From: Salidesulfovibrio brasiliensis JCM 12178
GTDB taxonomy: Bacteria > Desulfobacterota > Desulfovibrionia > Desulfovibrionales > Desulfovibrionaceae
Direction: 5' to 3'
Assembly (NCBI RefSeq): GCF_001311825.1
Contig: NZ_BBCB01000016.1
Span: 1-45,068, forward strand
Length of the DNA stretch: 45,068 bases
Both the position numbers and the translations under genes were made by a program. Positions 36,907 through 45,068 of the stretch are shown piece by piece. The notes under the pieces were generated by a model. It was not told the DNA's origin. It was given only the letters and a program-made list of their open reading frames with translations, and made no database searches. Positions within the stretch are counted from its first letter, which is position 1; every line of letters starts with the position of its first letter.

Positions 36907-37865
36907 TCAGGGTGCAGGGGCCTGATCGAGCACGGCCTGTGCCGCGCCGTAGAGGCCGCTCAGGCCGTTCCGGTTCAGGCGGACCTGTACGGTCTCCATG
37001 AACTCCGCGTATTCGTCGTCGCCGATGAAGGCGTCCCGGAAGGCTTCGTGTGTTACCAGCACCGGGTTGTGACCCGCCACGCCGCCGCAGATCACCATGC
37101 CGCCGAGGCAGTAGGTGGCTATGGCCCAGTTTCGGCAGACGCGGCCGTAGAAACGGGCGTGGGTTTCTGCCACCGGGCCGTCAGGGTCGAGACGGGTTCC
37201 GGCTTGTTCCGGCGTGACTTTTTCGCCAAGCAGGAATTCGTGCAGCAAGGCCAGTCCGCCGCCTGTTACAATATGGTCGCCGGTGCAGACTTTCACGCCA
37301 AGGCGTTTTTCACGAACTCGGCGTAGCGCAGTTCCTCGGCATCGAAAAAGGGGAAAGGCAGGTGCCCGCCTTCGGAACGCATCGGAACCCGTCCGGTGCC
37401 GCAGGGGACGAGCGCGGAGTGCCCAAGGCCGGTCCCCGCGCCAATGACCGCTATGGTCTGCGCCGGGTCGGGGGTGCCGTCGAAGATGGTCTGGGCCGAG
37501 TTCATGACCGGGGTGAGGCAGGCCCGGGCCTGTGCCTCGAAATCGTTTATGAGCTGAAAGCGTTCGGACCACGGTCCGGCGTCGCGCACGTCCGCGTCCC
37601 ATGAGACGTTGGGGAGCATGGCGCGGCCGTCGTGAATGCCGCCGGGAACGGCGAACGCCGCGCCTGAGCATTCTGCGGGACTTTTCGGAAAGCCCATTTC
37701 CCCTGCCTCGCGCAGAAGCGCTGCAAAGGACGGGAACTCCCGGACCGGAACGGTCTCCACGCGAAGCGGGACCGGATTGCCGGATTCGATGCCGAACAGG
37801 CCGAAGCGAGCGGAGGTGCCGCCGATGTCGGCCGTGAAGATGGGTTTTGCGGTGGTGTCGTTCAC
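36907..37865 (-). CDS. glk: Glucokinase (one frameshift near 37301)
   Basis: Proteobacterial-type ATP-dependent glucokinase making glucose 6-phosphate. The N-terminal phosphate motif FTADIGGTSARFGLFG is present, as are ECSGAAFAVPGGIHDG, the active-site NDFEAQA, VIGAGTGLGHSALV and the sugar-binding RSEGGHLPFPF. After FVKNA the frame changes: one C seems lost near 37301 (GCC TTG where GCC CTT GGC is expected), and the remainder (GVKVCTGDHIVTGGGLALLH to the end) lies in the next frame. Repaired length is 319 aa, close to the 321 aa of E. coli Glk. It could use glucose brought in by the ABC system of the gal operon. Confidence 0.92.
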
Positions 37866-37930
37866 GTCGGGAAGGGTACCATAATGGTCCGAAAAGAAAA
37901 GTCCGGAACCGACAGTCTTTGCCGGGCGGG

Positions 37931-38824
37931 TCAGGCGCTGAATGAGACGACGTTGTTCTTGAACTGGCGTACAGCCTCGGCTGCGCTGCTGCCGCCGTCA
38001 ATCTCGTGCATGGCCTGGCTGTGCAGCATGCGGGTCACGTCCATGGGGCTCGGGATGACCATGAACTGTCCGGCCTCGGCCCACTTCTCGCCGCGCAGGT
38101 GTGAGAGAGCCCAGCGCAGGGTGTGCCCGTGGAAATATCCGGGGTTGGCGATGACGAGCATTGCCTTGCCGCGTCCGTCGAGGGCGCGTTCGCGGAAGGT
38201 GACCTTGCGTTGCGGCACGGAAAGGAGCGGATATGCGGTGTGCAGGAACGCCTTTCCTGCCTGTGCGGCGCGGATGCGGAAATCCCAGTCAGGATACACG
38301 GCGTCCTCGCGGTATCCGCCGAGTTCCTGGAAGAGCGCGGCGCGGATGCAGACGGACGGGCCAAGCGCCTCGCGCTCGCGCAGGCGGTCCTCGTCGAATG
38401 CGCCGACCCTGACCACTCCGGACGCGCCGCGACCGCTCGAGGCGGACATGCGCACGTAGTCCGAGTAGATGATGTCGGCTTCGGGAACGTCCTTTGCGGC
38501 GTCAAGCATTTCGCCGAGGAAGCCCCTGTCCAGACGGAATTCGGGGGTGACGAAGTGGAGCAGGTCGCCTTCGGCCTGCTTTGCGGCGGCGTTTCGGATG
38601 GCGGGGGTGGTGGCCTCTTCGTCGGTTGCGACGGTTCTTACGGGGCAGTTCACCACAGCCTGCCACATGCGGGCATCGGCGATGACGCGGGAAGGGCCTG
38701 CAACGAGGATTTCAAGAGCCTCGACACCGGCGCGCTGGAGCGCGATGGACTGCAGCAGGCGCGGCAGCATCGGGTGCTCCTCGGTGAGCGCGATGATGAA
38801 TGAGGCTCCAAGTCTTCCTCGCAT
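37931..38824 (-). CDS. Family 2 glycosyltransferase-like protein
   Basis: Protein of about 297 aa with a GT-A fold start (ASFIIALTEEHPMLPRLLQSI), DLLHFVTPEFRLDRGF, a DxD-like ADIIYSDYVRM and a later YPDWDFRIRAAQAGKAF resembling the ED/DWD acceptor-side motif of GT2 enzymes. The donor and acceptor are not readable. ATG 38824 has GGAAGGG before it; the open frame extends far upstream, across the SulP gene on the other strand, without coding character. Divergent from the SulP fusion gene. Confidence 0.8.
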   Translation of the reverse strand: MRGRLGASFIIALTEEHPMLPRLLQSIALQRAGVEALEILVAGPSRVIADARMWQAVVNCPVRTVATDEEATTPAIRNAAAKQAEGDLLHFVTPEFRLDRGFLGEMLDAAKDVPEADIIYSDYVRMSASSGRGASGVVRVGAFDEDRLREREALGPSVCIRAALFQELGGYREDAVYPDWDFRIRAAQAGKAFLHTAYPLLSVPQRKVTFRERALDGRGKAMLVIANPGYFHGHTLRWALSHLRGEKWAEAGQFMVIPSPMDVTRMLHSQAMHEIDGGSSAAEAVRQFKNNVVSFSA

Positions 38825-38962
38825 GAGCAACCCTTCCATGGGTTTGGGGCATGGCACGTCCGTGTGCGCAATTCGCCGTCTTCGTGTCAATCTTATCGAC
38901 GGCAACAGGGATATCTTTAGGGGCTGATGCAAAAAAGCTGTGATTCGTGATAGCCGGGCGGG

Positions 38963-38991
38963 TTGCTTGAACCATATCCTTTGCGTATACA
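38963..38991 (+). promoter_or_regulatory. Sigma-70-type promoter for the SulP fusion gene
   Basis: TTGCTT (38963-38968) and TATACA (38986-38991) with a 17-base spacer. Transcription would start at about 38998, 49 bases before the GTG start at 39047. This argues against the longer open frame whose first TTG codon is the -35 box itself. Confidence 0.55.
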
Positions 38992-39046
38992 GGGAAAAGC
39001 ATTGGAATTTCACGGTTGGCCATTCGAGAAGACGACGGAGGGAGTT

Positions 39047-41695
39047 GTGGCGGTTTTCAAGTGCCCTGCCTGTGGTTACGAAAAGCTGGTTCCTGAAGGA
39101 ATCGAGGGGCGTCCTGCCCGTTGTCCGGAATGCGGCATGGCCGCAGTGGTCACCGATGCCGGGCAAGATGGCACCAATCAATCTGCCGGTGTGGTGATTG
39201 ATCTTGAAAACGTCGAACTTGACCAGTCGACGCTGGACTCCGTGGTGTGCAAGAACTGCGAGCACATTCTCGAATCTTGCGATGAAAACGACGGCATCTG
39301 TCCGGAATGCGGCGATCCCGTCTGTGTGCCAGATCCCGAAGTCAGCGAGGAAGAGATAGACCTCAGCGATTTTGAAAGAGACAGCGGCGAGACATGGGAG
39401 CATCCGGACACGGATGACCATCAAGCAGTGGGAGAAGGATTCGAGGAGGAACTGGTCGAACGCGCCTCGACTCAGGGGCGTTTGCTTCGCGGCGGGTTTG
39501 CCAACAATGTCTTTGCCGGTCTTGTGGCCGGTCTTCTCGGTTACATAGGCGCACTGTGCATGGGCCTGCTTACAGGGTCGCAGGTGCCCGACGGCCTGTT
39601 CCTGCCTTTTTCCGCGTCAATGGCGTTGGTTGCCGCCACGCTCGGCGGTTTTCTGTTCTCGCTGCGCAGCCGTCTTCCCTTTGCGCTTGCCGGGCCGGAA
39701 TCCGTCATGTGCGGCGTGCTGTTCCTGTACGTCGGTTCGCTTTACAGCACGATGAACGGGGTGGCCCCGCCGGATGCTATCGTTCCGACACTGACCGCGG
39801 GGGTGGTGGTCGCCACTGTCGTGACCGGGCTTTCTCTTTATGCGCTTGGCCGTCTCGGGGCGGGCCTCTGGGTGCGGTTCACTCCGGTGCAGGTTGTTTG
39901 CGGCGTGGTGGGTGGAGTCGGCGTTTTCATCATGCTGGCCGCGCTGTGCATCATTACCAGCGAGGGCGGTATGCCCCACGGCATCCTGCCGGGGGTGCAC
40001 ATGCTTCGCATGACCTTCGATCTTTCTGCCGGGCCGCTGCGCTGGGGACCGCCGCTGCTGCTGGGCATCCTGTTGTTCCTGCTGTCTTTCCGCTTCAGCA
40101 AGGGGCCATGGCTGCTTGTTGTGCTGGGGCTTTGCATCATTGGTGGGCAGGCTGTGCATGTGTGGCTCCCTGAGCCGGTGCTGCTTAAAATCTTCGAGCC
40201 GTTCTCCATGCCAGTGGATGCCGAAGCATTTCATGCCACCATCCTGAAGGCCGGCTTCTGGGGGTCTGTCGAATGGTGGGTCATTGTGGACCACGCCTAT
40301 TACATCGGAGCGCTTATTGCCCTCGGCTTCATAAAGGTTATGTACCGGGGCGCGCTTCTTGAGGCGGTCAGCCCGGTGGCCGAAGACGGAACCGACGACT
40401 TCGAGGCCATGGGGCTGGCCAACGTCGGGTCGGCGCTGCTGGGGGGGATGCCGGTCTCCTTCAGCCGTAGCCGCAGCCTTGGCAATCTGGCTCTTGGTGG
40501 GGGCGGCGCACTTTCCGGCATCATTGCCGCGCTCATTTGCGGCGGGCTGTATCTGGCCGGAGACATTCCGGTTACAGCGTTGCCGCGTTTCGTCCCCGAG
40601 GGGTTGCTTTTCTATTTCGGCCTGTCGTTGGTCTTCGACTGGATGATTCGTGGCCGGACCGCTTTCAGTCGCCGCGACGATGTGGTCGGCATGGTTGTGG
40701 TCTTTCTGATCACGCTTGTTCTCGGCGTGGTCATCGGTGTCGGCTTTGGCGTGGCTTTCGGTGCGCTGATGTCCATTCGGCGGTTCAGCCGCGAAGGCGG
40801 CATCCGAACCGAGCTTTCCGGGGCAGTCTACCACAGCAACGTGGACCGAGCTCCGGCACAGGCGCGCCTGCTGCGCGAGGTCGGCGATCATATCCACGTG
40901 ATCTGCCTCAACGGCTTCGTCTTTCTTGGAAGCATGGAGAAACTTGTGGAGCGCGTCCGCTACCGTACGCTGGATCAGGAACGGCTGGACGTGGAGTTCC
41001 TTGTGGTGGATTTCGGAGGGGTCACCGGTTTTGCCACCTTCTCCAACCTCGGGTTCGGCAAGTTGCGGAATCTCGCGCTGGACGAAGAGCTGAACGTCGT
41101 GTTCACGCGCGTGCCGCTGGAGCTTGAAGAATATCTCGCCAAGAGCGGGTTCGCCACCAACGACATGGAAGGATCGTTCAATCTTTTCATGGACCTTGAT
41201 TTTGCGTTGGAGTGGTGTGAAAACCGCCTGCTTGAGGCCGAGGGCATTTCGCAAAAGAATTCGGGCAGTCTTCAGGATATGTTGGCCCCGTTCCTGCCCG
41301 ATCCACGCTATGCGCAGGCGCTTGGCAAGATCATGAAGCGGCTGGAGGTCAACAAGGGTGATATTCTCTTCAGGCAGGGCGATCCCTCCGACACCATGTA
41401 TTTTGTGGAGAAGGGCGCGCTGGAAGTGGAGATGGAGAAGGACGGTCGCAAACACCGCCTCAAGAAGGTCGGCCCGGGCGCGGTTGTTGGAGAAATGGGT
41501 ATTTACACCGCGTCGCCTCGTTCCGCCACGGTGCGGGCCTCGGAAGACAGTGTACTCTACCTGTTGACCCGCAAGAAGCTGGAACTGGCCGAGCGCAAGG
41601 TGCCCAAGCTTGTGACCGTACTCAATCGCTTCCTCATCAATCTCATGTCCGAACGCCTTGCCGAGGCGAACCGGCGTAATCGCGATCTTATGTGA
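39047..41695 (+). CDS. Zinc ribbon - SulP anion transporter - STAS - cyclic nucleotide-binding fusion
   Basis: Multi-domain membrane protein of 882 aa. Residues 1-90 hold two zinc ribbons: C6/C9 with C26/C29 (CPAC, CPEC) and C68/C71 with C85/C88 (CKNC, CPEC). An acidic linker follows. From about 140 to 560 comes a SulP-type permease with many helices, e.g. NVFAGLVAGLLGYIGALCMG and GMPVSFSRSRSLGNLALGGG. A STAS domain (about 590-720, IHVICLNGFVFLGSMEKLVE, LVVDFGGVTGF) and a cyclic nucleotide-binding domain (about 745-860, GDILFRQGDPSDTMYFVEKG, VVGEMGIYTASPRSATVRA with the phosphate-binding Arg) complete it. It probably moves an inorganic anion such as sulfate or bicarbonate under second-messenger control. 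GGAGG sits before GTG 39047. It overlaps the convergent rmlD end by 8 bases. Confidence 0.88.
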   Translation: MAVFKCPACGYEKLVPEGIEGRPARCPECGMAAVVTDAGQDGTNQSAGVVIDLENVELDQSTLDSVVCKNCEHILESCDENDGICPECGDPVCVPDPEVSEEEIDLSDFERDSGETWEHPDTDDHQAVGEGFEEELVERASTQGRLLRGGFANNVFAGLVAGLLGYIGALCMGLLTGSQVPDGLFLPFSASMALVAATLGGFLFSLRSRLPFALAGPESVMCGVLFLYVGSLYSTMNGVAPPDAIVPTLTAGVVVATVVTGLSLYALGRLGAGLWVRFTPVQVVCGVVGGVGVFIMLAALCIITSEGGMPHGILPGVHMLRMTFDLSAGPLRWGPPLLLGILLFLLSFRFSKGPWLLVVLGLCIIGGQAVHVWLPEPVLLKIFEPFSMPVDAEAFHATILKAGFWGSVEWWVIVDHAYYIGALIALGFIKVMYRGALLEAVSPVAEDGTDDFEAMGLANVGSALLGGMPVSFSRSRSLGNLALGGGGALSGIIAALICGGLYLAGDIPVTALPRFVPEGLLFYFGLSLVFDWMIRGRTAFSRRDDVVGMVVVFLITLVLGVVIGVGFGVAFGALMSIRRFSREGGIRTELSGAVYHSNVDRAPAQARLLREVGDHIHVICLNGFVFLGSMEKLVERVRYRTLDQERLDVEFLVVDFGGVTGFATFSNLGFGKLRNLALDEELNVVFTRVPLELEEYLAKSGFATNDMEGSFNLFMDLDFALEWCENRLLEAEGISQKNSGSLQDMLAPFLPDPRYAQALGKIMKRLEVNKGDILFRQGDPSDTMYFVEKGALEVEMEKDGRKHRLKKVGPGAVVGEMGIYTASPRSATVRASEDSVLYLLTRKKLELAERKVPKLVTVLNRFLINLMSERLAEANRRNRDLM

Positions 41696-42560
41696 CGGGC
41701 GTAAGCTGCTCCACGTATTCCCGCAGGGCGTCTCTCCAGTGTCTTGGAGTGACGCCCGTTTTTCCCGTGAATTTCGTGGTGTCGAGCACTGAATAGGCGG
41801 GGCGGGTCGCCTTGGTCGGCCACTCCGAGGAGGAGATGGGCTCCACATTGCACTCGATTCCCGCCATGGCGACAGCCGCGGAGGCGAGGTCGTGCCATGT
41901 TGCCACGCCCGTATTGCAGAGATGGTAGACGCCGAGGGCGTCCTTCTTGATAAGTTCAAGGGTGTTGGCGGCGAGGTCCGGGGTGTAGGAGGGCGAGCCG
42001 GTCTGGTCCGCCACCACGGTGAGGCGGTCGCGTTCGGCAGCCAGTTCCAGTATGCGCTGGACGAAATTCATCTTGCCCGGCCCGAATAGCCACGAAATGC
42101 GGATAATGAGCGTGCGCTCGTAGTCGAGGTCCATGAGTCCCTGTTCGCCGCCCGCCTTGCTGATGCCGTAGATGGACACGGCTCCGGGTTTCTCGTGTTC
42201 CTGATAGGGTATGTTGGCGTTGCCCCGGAATATGAAATCCGTGCTGTAGTGGACGAAGAGCGCGCCCACCCGGGAGGCCTGCGCCGCCAGCAGCGGCGGG
42301 ACCGTGGCGTTCAGGGCGAAGGCGTCCTCCTCCTTGTCTTCGGCAAGGTCTACCTGAGTGTATGCAACCGCGTTGAACACCGCGTCAGGCTTGAACTCTT
42401 CGATTATTCGTCTGACCGATTCCTGATCGAGGACATCCACTTCGTCGCGTGATGGGGCGATGACTTCCGCGCCAGCCTCTTGCAGGGCCTTGACCAGCGA
42501 CTGGCCGAGCAGGCCGGTCCTGCCGCCGAAAACCACGGCCTTCATCGTGTTGATGAGCAT
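41688..42560 (-). CDS. rmlD: dTDP-4-dehydrorhamnose reductase
   Basis: Extended SDR enzyme of about 290 aa, the last step of dTDP-L-rhamnose synthesis. Marks: VVFGGRTGLLGQSLVKAL (NAD(P)-binding), NAVAYTQVDLAED, VHYSTDFIFRGNA, the catalytic YGISKAGGE and IIRISWLFGPG. ATG 42560 overlaps the rmlB stop as TGATG; ATG 42545 (MKAVVFGG) is an alternative five codons in. Translationally coupled to rmlB. Genes rmlA and rmlC are not in the window. Confidence 0.93.
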   Translation of the reverse strand: MLINTMKAVVFGGRTGLLGQSLVKALQEAGAEVIAPSRDEVDVLDQESVRRIIEEFKPDAVFNAVAYTQVDLAEDKEEDAFALNATVPPLLAAQASRVGALFVHYSTDFIFRGNANIPYQEHEKPGAVSIYGISKAGGEQGLMDLDYERTLIIRISWLFGPGKMNFVQRILELAAERDRLTVVADQTGSPSYTPDLAANTLELIKKDALGVYHLCNTGVATWHDLASAAVAMAGIECNVEPISSSEWPTKATRPAYSVLDTTKFTGKTGVTPRHWRDALREYVEQLTPVT

Positions 42561-43576
42561 CAGGAGCGCTCCTTGTACCATTCATCCATGAAGTTGCGGT
42601 ACGCGCCGCTTTGCACCGTCTCCAGCCATTCGGTGTTTGCCTCGTACCATGCGATGGTCTTTTCCAATCCTTCGCGGAAACCGAGCGTGGGCGCAAACCC
42701 GAGCTCCTCGGCCGCCAGCGAATAGTCCATGGCGTAGCGGCGGTCGTGGCCGGGTCTGTCCTTGACGTAGGTGATGAGCGATTCGGGCTTGCCGAGCACG
42801 GCGAGGATGGTTCTGACCACGTCGATATTCGTCTCTTCCGCGTCGCCGCCGAAGTTGTATGCCTTACCGTCACGACCCTTGAGCAGCGAGAGTTCCACGC
42901 CGAGGCAGTGGTCTTCCACCCATATCCAGTCGCGCACGTTCATGCCGTCGCCGTACACGGGCAGGGCCTTGTCCGCCTTGGCGTTCAGGTAGATGAGCGG
43001 GATGAGCTTCTCGGGGAACTGGTACGGCCCGTAATTGTTGGAGCAGCGGGTGACGACCATGGGCATGCCGTAGGTCTCGAAGTATGCGCGGGCCATCATG
43101 TCGGCCGATGCCTTGCTTGCGGAATAGGGGCTGTTGGGCGCCAGCGGCGTGGATTCGGTGAACTTGCCGTCCGGGCCGAGGGTGCCGTAGACCTCGTCGG
43201 TTGAAACGTGCACGAAGCGCGAAATACCGGTCTGGCGGGCACATTCCATGAGATTCTGCGCGCCCTGAATGTTGGTGGTCACGAACGGGGTCGGGTCGTT
43301 GATGGAGCGGTCCACGTGGGACTCGGCGGCGAAGTTGACCACCGCGTCGAGGTGTCCGTCCTCCATGAGCGAGGTGACCAGTTCGCGATCGCAGATGTCG
43401 CCCTGTACGAACTCGTAGCGCGGTTCGTTTTCCTCAAGGTCCATGAGGTTGAGTCGGTTGCCCGCGTAGGTGAGCTTGTCGAGGTTGACGATCTTCCAGT
43501 CGGGATGCTTGGCGAGCATCATGCGGATGAAATTGGTGCCGATGAAGCCGCAGCCGCCGGTAACGAGTATCTTCAT
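42560..43576 (-). CDS. rmlB: dTDP-glucose 4,6-dehydratase
   Basis: Extended SDR enzyme of 338 aa that makes dTDP-4-keto-6-deoxyglucose for rhamnose-containing cell-surface glycans. Marks: VTGGCGFIGTNFIRMML, NFAAESHVDRSI, HVSTDEVYGTLG (with the Asp-Glu pair expected in this enzyme), the catalytic YSASKA and VVTRCSNNYGPYQFPEKLIPL. Directly upstream of and coupled to rmlD. Which polymer uses the product is not shown by the window. Confidence 0.95.
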   Translation of the reverse strand: MKILVTGGCGFIGTNFIRMMLAKHPDWKIVNLDKLTYAGNRLNLMDLEENEPRYEFVQGDICDRELVTSLMEDGHLDAVVNFAAESHVDRSINDPTPFVTTNIQGAQNLMECARQTGISRFVHVSTDEVYGTLGPDGKFTESTPLAPNSPYSASKASADMMARAYFETYGMPMVVTRCSNNYGPYQFPEKLIPLIYLNAKADKALPVYGDGMNVRDWIWVEDHCLGVELSLLKGRDGKAYNFGGDAEETNIDVVRTILAVLGKPESLITYVKDRPGHDRRYAMDYSLAAEELGFAPTLGFREGLEKTIAWYEANTEWLETVQSGAYRNFMDEWYKERS

Positions 43577-43656
43577 GCCTATTTCCTGAGCTGGCTTATG
43601 TGATTATGGCCTCGATTCTCTTACTAGGGCCGGAAGGAAATAACAAGTATCCGCTA

Positions 43657-44103
43657 TTAAGGGATGGAGCCGCTGACCGCCAACGCCTGATAGAGCAGGA
43701 TGCCCGTGGCCGTGGACTGGTTGAGGCTTCTGACTTCGCCCCAGATGGGGATGCGCACGTGCTCCCGGAACCTGTCGAGGACAGCGGTAGGGATGCCGCG
43801 CGTTTCCGGCCCGACCATGATGGCGTCGTCCGGCTGGAAGGCAAAATCGTGCAGCAGGGTGCCTTCGCGGGCGCTGGAGCAGACCACGCGACAGGGCACG
43901 TTATCCAGAAAATGATCGAGGTCGGGATGGACCGTGACGTCCACATGCGGCCAGTAGTCCAGCCCCGCGCGCTTGAGGTATTTGTCGTCAAGAGAGAACC
44001 CCAGCGGCTCGATGAGGTGCAGCGGGGTCTTGGTGGCCGCGCACAGCCGGGCGATGTTGCCGGTGTTGGGCGGTATTTCCGGTTCGTAAAGGACGATTCG
44101 CAT
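43657..44103 (-). CDS. trmL: tRNA (cytidine(34)-2'-O)-methyltransferase
   Basis: SPOUT methyltransferase of 148 aa that methylates the wobble ribose of certain leucine tRNAs. The knot motifs are intact: PNTGNIARLCAATKTPLHLI, MVGPETRGIPTAVL and RSLNQSTATGILLYQAL. I chose ATG 44103 (start MRIVLYEPEIPPNTGN) over the open frame to 44166, because the longer form would run into mobB and has no ribosome-binding site. It follows the mobB stop by 25 bases. Confidence 0.93.
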   Translation of the reverse strand: MRIVLYEPEIPPNTGNIARLCAATKTPLHLIEPLGFSLDDKYLKRAGLDYWPHVDVTVHPDLDHFLDNVPCRVVCSSAREGTLLHDFAFQPDDAIMVGPETRGIPTAVLDRFREHVRIPIWGEVRSLNQSTATGILLYQALAVSGSIP

Positions 44104-44128
44104 GCGCGGGAAGATACCCGCGAGCGGC

Positions 44129-44836
44129 CTAGACGTCCACTTTGATTTCGGCCTTGCCCGGAGCAAAGCCCTTGAGCGTGCTCAGCATGCCCCGCACAGT
44201 GGCCGCGATCATCTTTTCCACGAACGGGTTCGTACCCAGCGGCGTGCCGTTGATGGTGATTTCGGCGGCAGCGGTGAGGGAGGCGCAGTCCTGAACAGTG
44301 GCTTCGCCCGCGACGATCTCCGTGGCAAGGCTCCTGCAGTCCGGGCGGCCACAGGCTTCGCAGTCCAGCGCGGGCAGCACGAAGCCGCGCTCCAGCACGA
44401 TGTCGGCCAGCTCTTTGGGGTCGCGCGTGGAGGGAATGCCCGGAATCTCGAAACGCCCGAAGACCGCCACGGCCAGTTCGGGGCTGAGCCAGTCGATACC
44501 TTCGGCGGGCTCCTCGTCCAGCACCAGCACGCGCGGCATCCAACCGAGGTACTTGCCGCCTTCCACCACCATGAACTCCGCATCCATGAGCGGCAGCAGG
44601 TCGATGAGCGGGCGGACCTTGGGCCAGACCGCAAAGGACTCGTTGGGACCGAAGCCCAGAACGCCCGAACAGATTTCCGCGTACCGTGCGGTGTCCGTGT
44701 CCTGCCTGTCGAAGCCGTGGCTGGAGTGCTTGGCTGCGGCCACCTGAATGCCGCGCTGCCTGAGTTCCGAGCACAGGGCCAGACCGAGGGTGGTCTTGCC
44801 CGCCTTCTTGGGACCGACGATGGAAACGGCGTTCAT
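44129..44836 (-). CDS. mobB: MobB-type molybdopterin-guanine dinucleotide protein with C-terminal Fe-S motif
   Basis: P-loop protein of 235 aa. The nucleotide-binding loop is IVGPKKAGKTTLGL (residues 6-19), followed by AAAKHSSHGFD and the Walker B-like FMVVEGGKYLG, as in MobB, which assists MobA in attaching GMP to molybdopterin. Residues 159-184 carry a second unit, C159-x2-C162-x4-C167-x16-C184 (CEACGRPDC), which matches the four-cysteine Fe-S pattern of RnfB-like proteins. It lies 11 bases downstream of a truncated ABC ATPase gene and just before trmL. The joining suggests molybdate/tungstate supply linked to cofactor finishing. Confidence 0.83.
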   Translation of the reverse strand: MNAVSIVGPKKAGKTTLGLALCSELRQRGIQVAAAKHSSHGFDRQDTDTARYAEICSGVLGFGPNESFAVWPKVRPLIDLLPLMDAEFMVVEGGKYLGWMPRVLVLDEEPAEGIDWLSPELAVAVFGRFEIPGIPSTRDPKELADIVLERGFVLPALDCEACGRPDCRSLATEIVAGEATVQDCASLTAAAEITINGTPLGTNPFVEKMIAATVRGMLSTLKGFAPGKAEIKVDV

Positions 44837-44847
44837 GGAATTCTCCC

Positions 44848-45068
44848 TCAGGGTGTCTTGCTGTTCACGATTTTTCCGCGCTCCATGCGGATGATGGAGT
44901 CACAGGCCGCTGAAAGCCAGTTCATGTCGTGGCTGACGATGACGAGCGTGGTGCCGAACTCGTTTCTTGCCGAGAGGGCGGCCTCGCGGATGGTCTCCGC
45001 GCTGGCTTCGTCAAGGCTTGCTGTGGGCTCGTCGAGCAGCAGCAGCGCGGGACGGATGGCCAGCCGCG
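44848..45068 (-). CDS. ABC transporter ATP-binding protein, C-terminal part (tungstate/molybdate-type by context)
   Basis: Only the last 72 codons lie in the window; the 5' part continues beyond 45068. Walker B LAIRPALLLLDEPTASLD and the H-loop LVIVSHDMNW are clear, with a short tail ending MERGKIVNSKTP. This is a single-domain importer ATPase. Its 11-base spacing to mobB suggests tungstate or molybdate transport (TupC/ModC-like), but that is inference from context. Confidence 0.8.
   Translation of the reverse strand, partial: RLAIRPALLLLDEPTASLDEASAETIREAALSARNEFGTTLVIVSHDMNWLSAACDSIIRMERGKIVNSKTP

Noticed and set aside
37931..39424. Long form of the glycosyltransferase starting at 39424
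   Set aside because: The extra 200 codons lie antisense to the SulP zinc-ribbon region and precede a good ribosome-binding site and ATG at 38824.
39617..41959. Minus-strand open frame of 780 codons opposite the SulP fusion
   Set aside because: Antisense shadow of a gene with many clear domains.

Overview
The window is a high-GC bacterial chromosome segment. The organism is most likely a deltaproteobacterium of the Desulfovibrio type. This is inference from gene content: a CbiR-type cobamide remodelling gene beside cobU, a tungstate/molybdate-type ABC ATPase beside mobB, and an EndoQ-UvrD fusion. No rRNA, tRNA, CRISPR array or complete insertion sequence was seen.

Layout. (1) 52-8341, minus strand: an EndoQ-type PHP nuclease fused to a UvrD-like helicase, then a tight cluster cbiR-cobU-DHH phosphoesterase-polA. 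(2) 8399-13278, plus strand: a MarR regulator with a palindrome over its promoter, followed by an RND efflux pair (membrane fusion protein and inner-membrane pump). (3) 13332-15292: an AT-richer interval with about 850 bp of apparently non-coding or decayed DNA and a membrane-anchored SGNH hydrolase. (4) 15489-26847: a sugar region. It holds an SDR oxidoreductase, a PfkB (fructokinase-like) kinase, a convergent D-lyxose/D-mannose-type isomerase, and then a probable single operon galT-galK-lacI-galM-ATPase-binding protein-two permeases. A LacI-type operator half-site pair lies upstream of galT. (5) 26837-28445: a divergent isochorismatase-like hydrolase and GlxA/AraC-type regulator. (6) 28503-38824, minus strand: an amino-acid ABC permease and binding protein, a BMP-type nucleoside ABC importer, a Gpt-like purine phosphoribosyltransferase, a pyridine-nucleotide disulfide oxidoreductase, a glucokinase and a family 2 glycosyltransferase. 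(7) 39047-41695: a zinc-ribbon/SulP/STAS/cyclic-nucleotide-binding fusion. (8) 41688-45068, minus strand: rmlD-rmlB, trmL, a MobB protein carrying an extra Fe-S motif, and a truncated ABC ATPase.

How the parts fit. The sugar genes form a plausible route: uptake of glucose/galactose by an ABC importer whose binding protein looks like the Thermus glucose/galactose type, mutarotation by GalM, phosphorylation by GalK or Glk, and transfer by GalT. The isomerase and PfkB kinase could feed mannose or fructose into fructose 6-phosphate. The BMP importer and Gpt form a purine salvage pair.

Quality caveat. Six otherwise well-conserved genes (endoQ-uvrD, membrane fusion protein, RND pump, galK, gpt, glk) each need one or two missing bases to be whole. 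Restoring them gives the usual family lengths. All events are losses, mostly in short C or G runs, so base-calling or assembly error is more likely than real gene decay. The genes are annotated here as single frameshifted CDSs.
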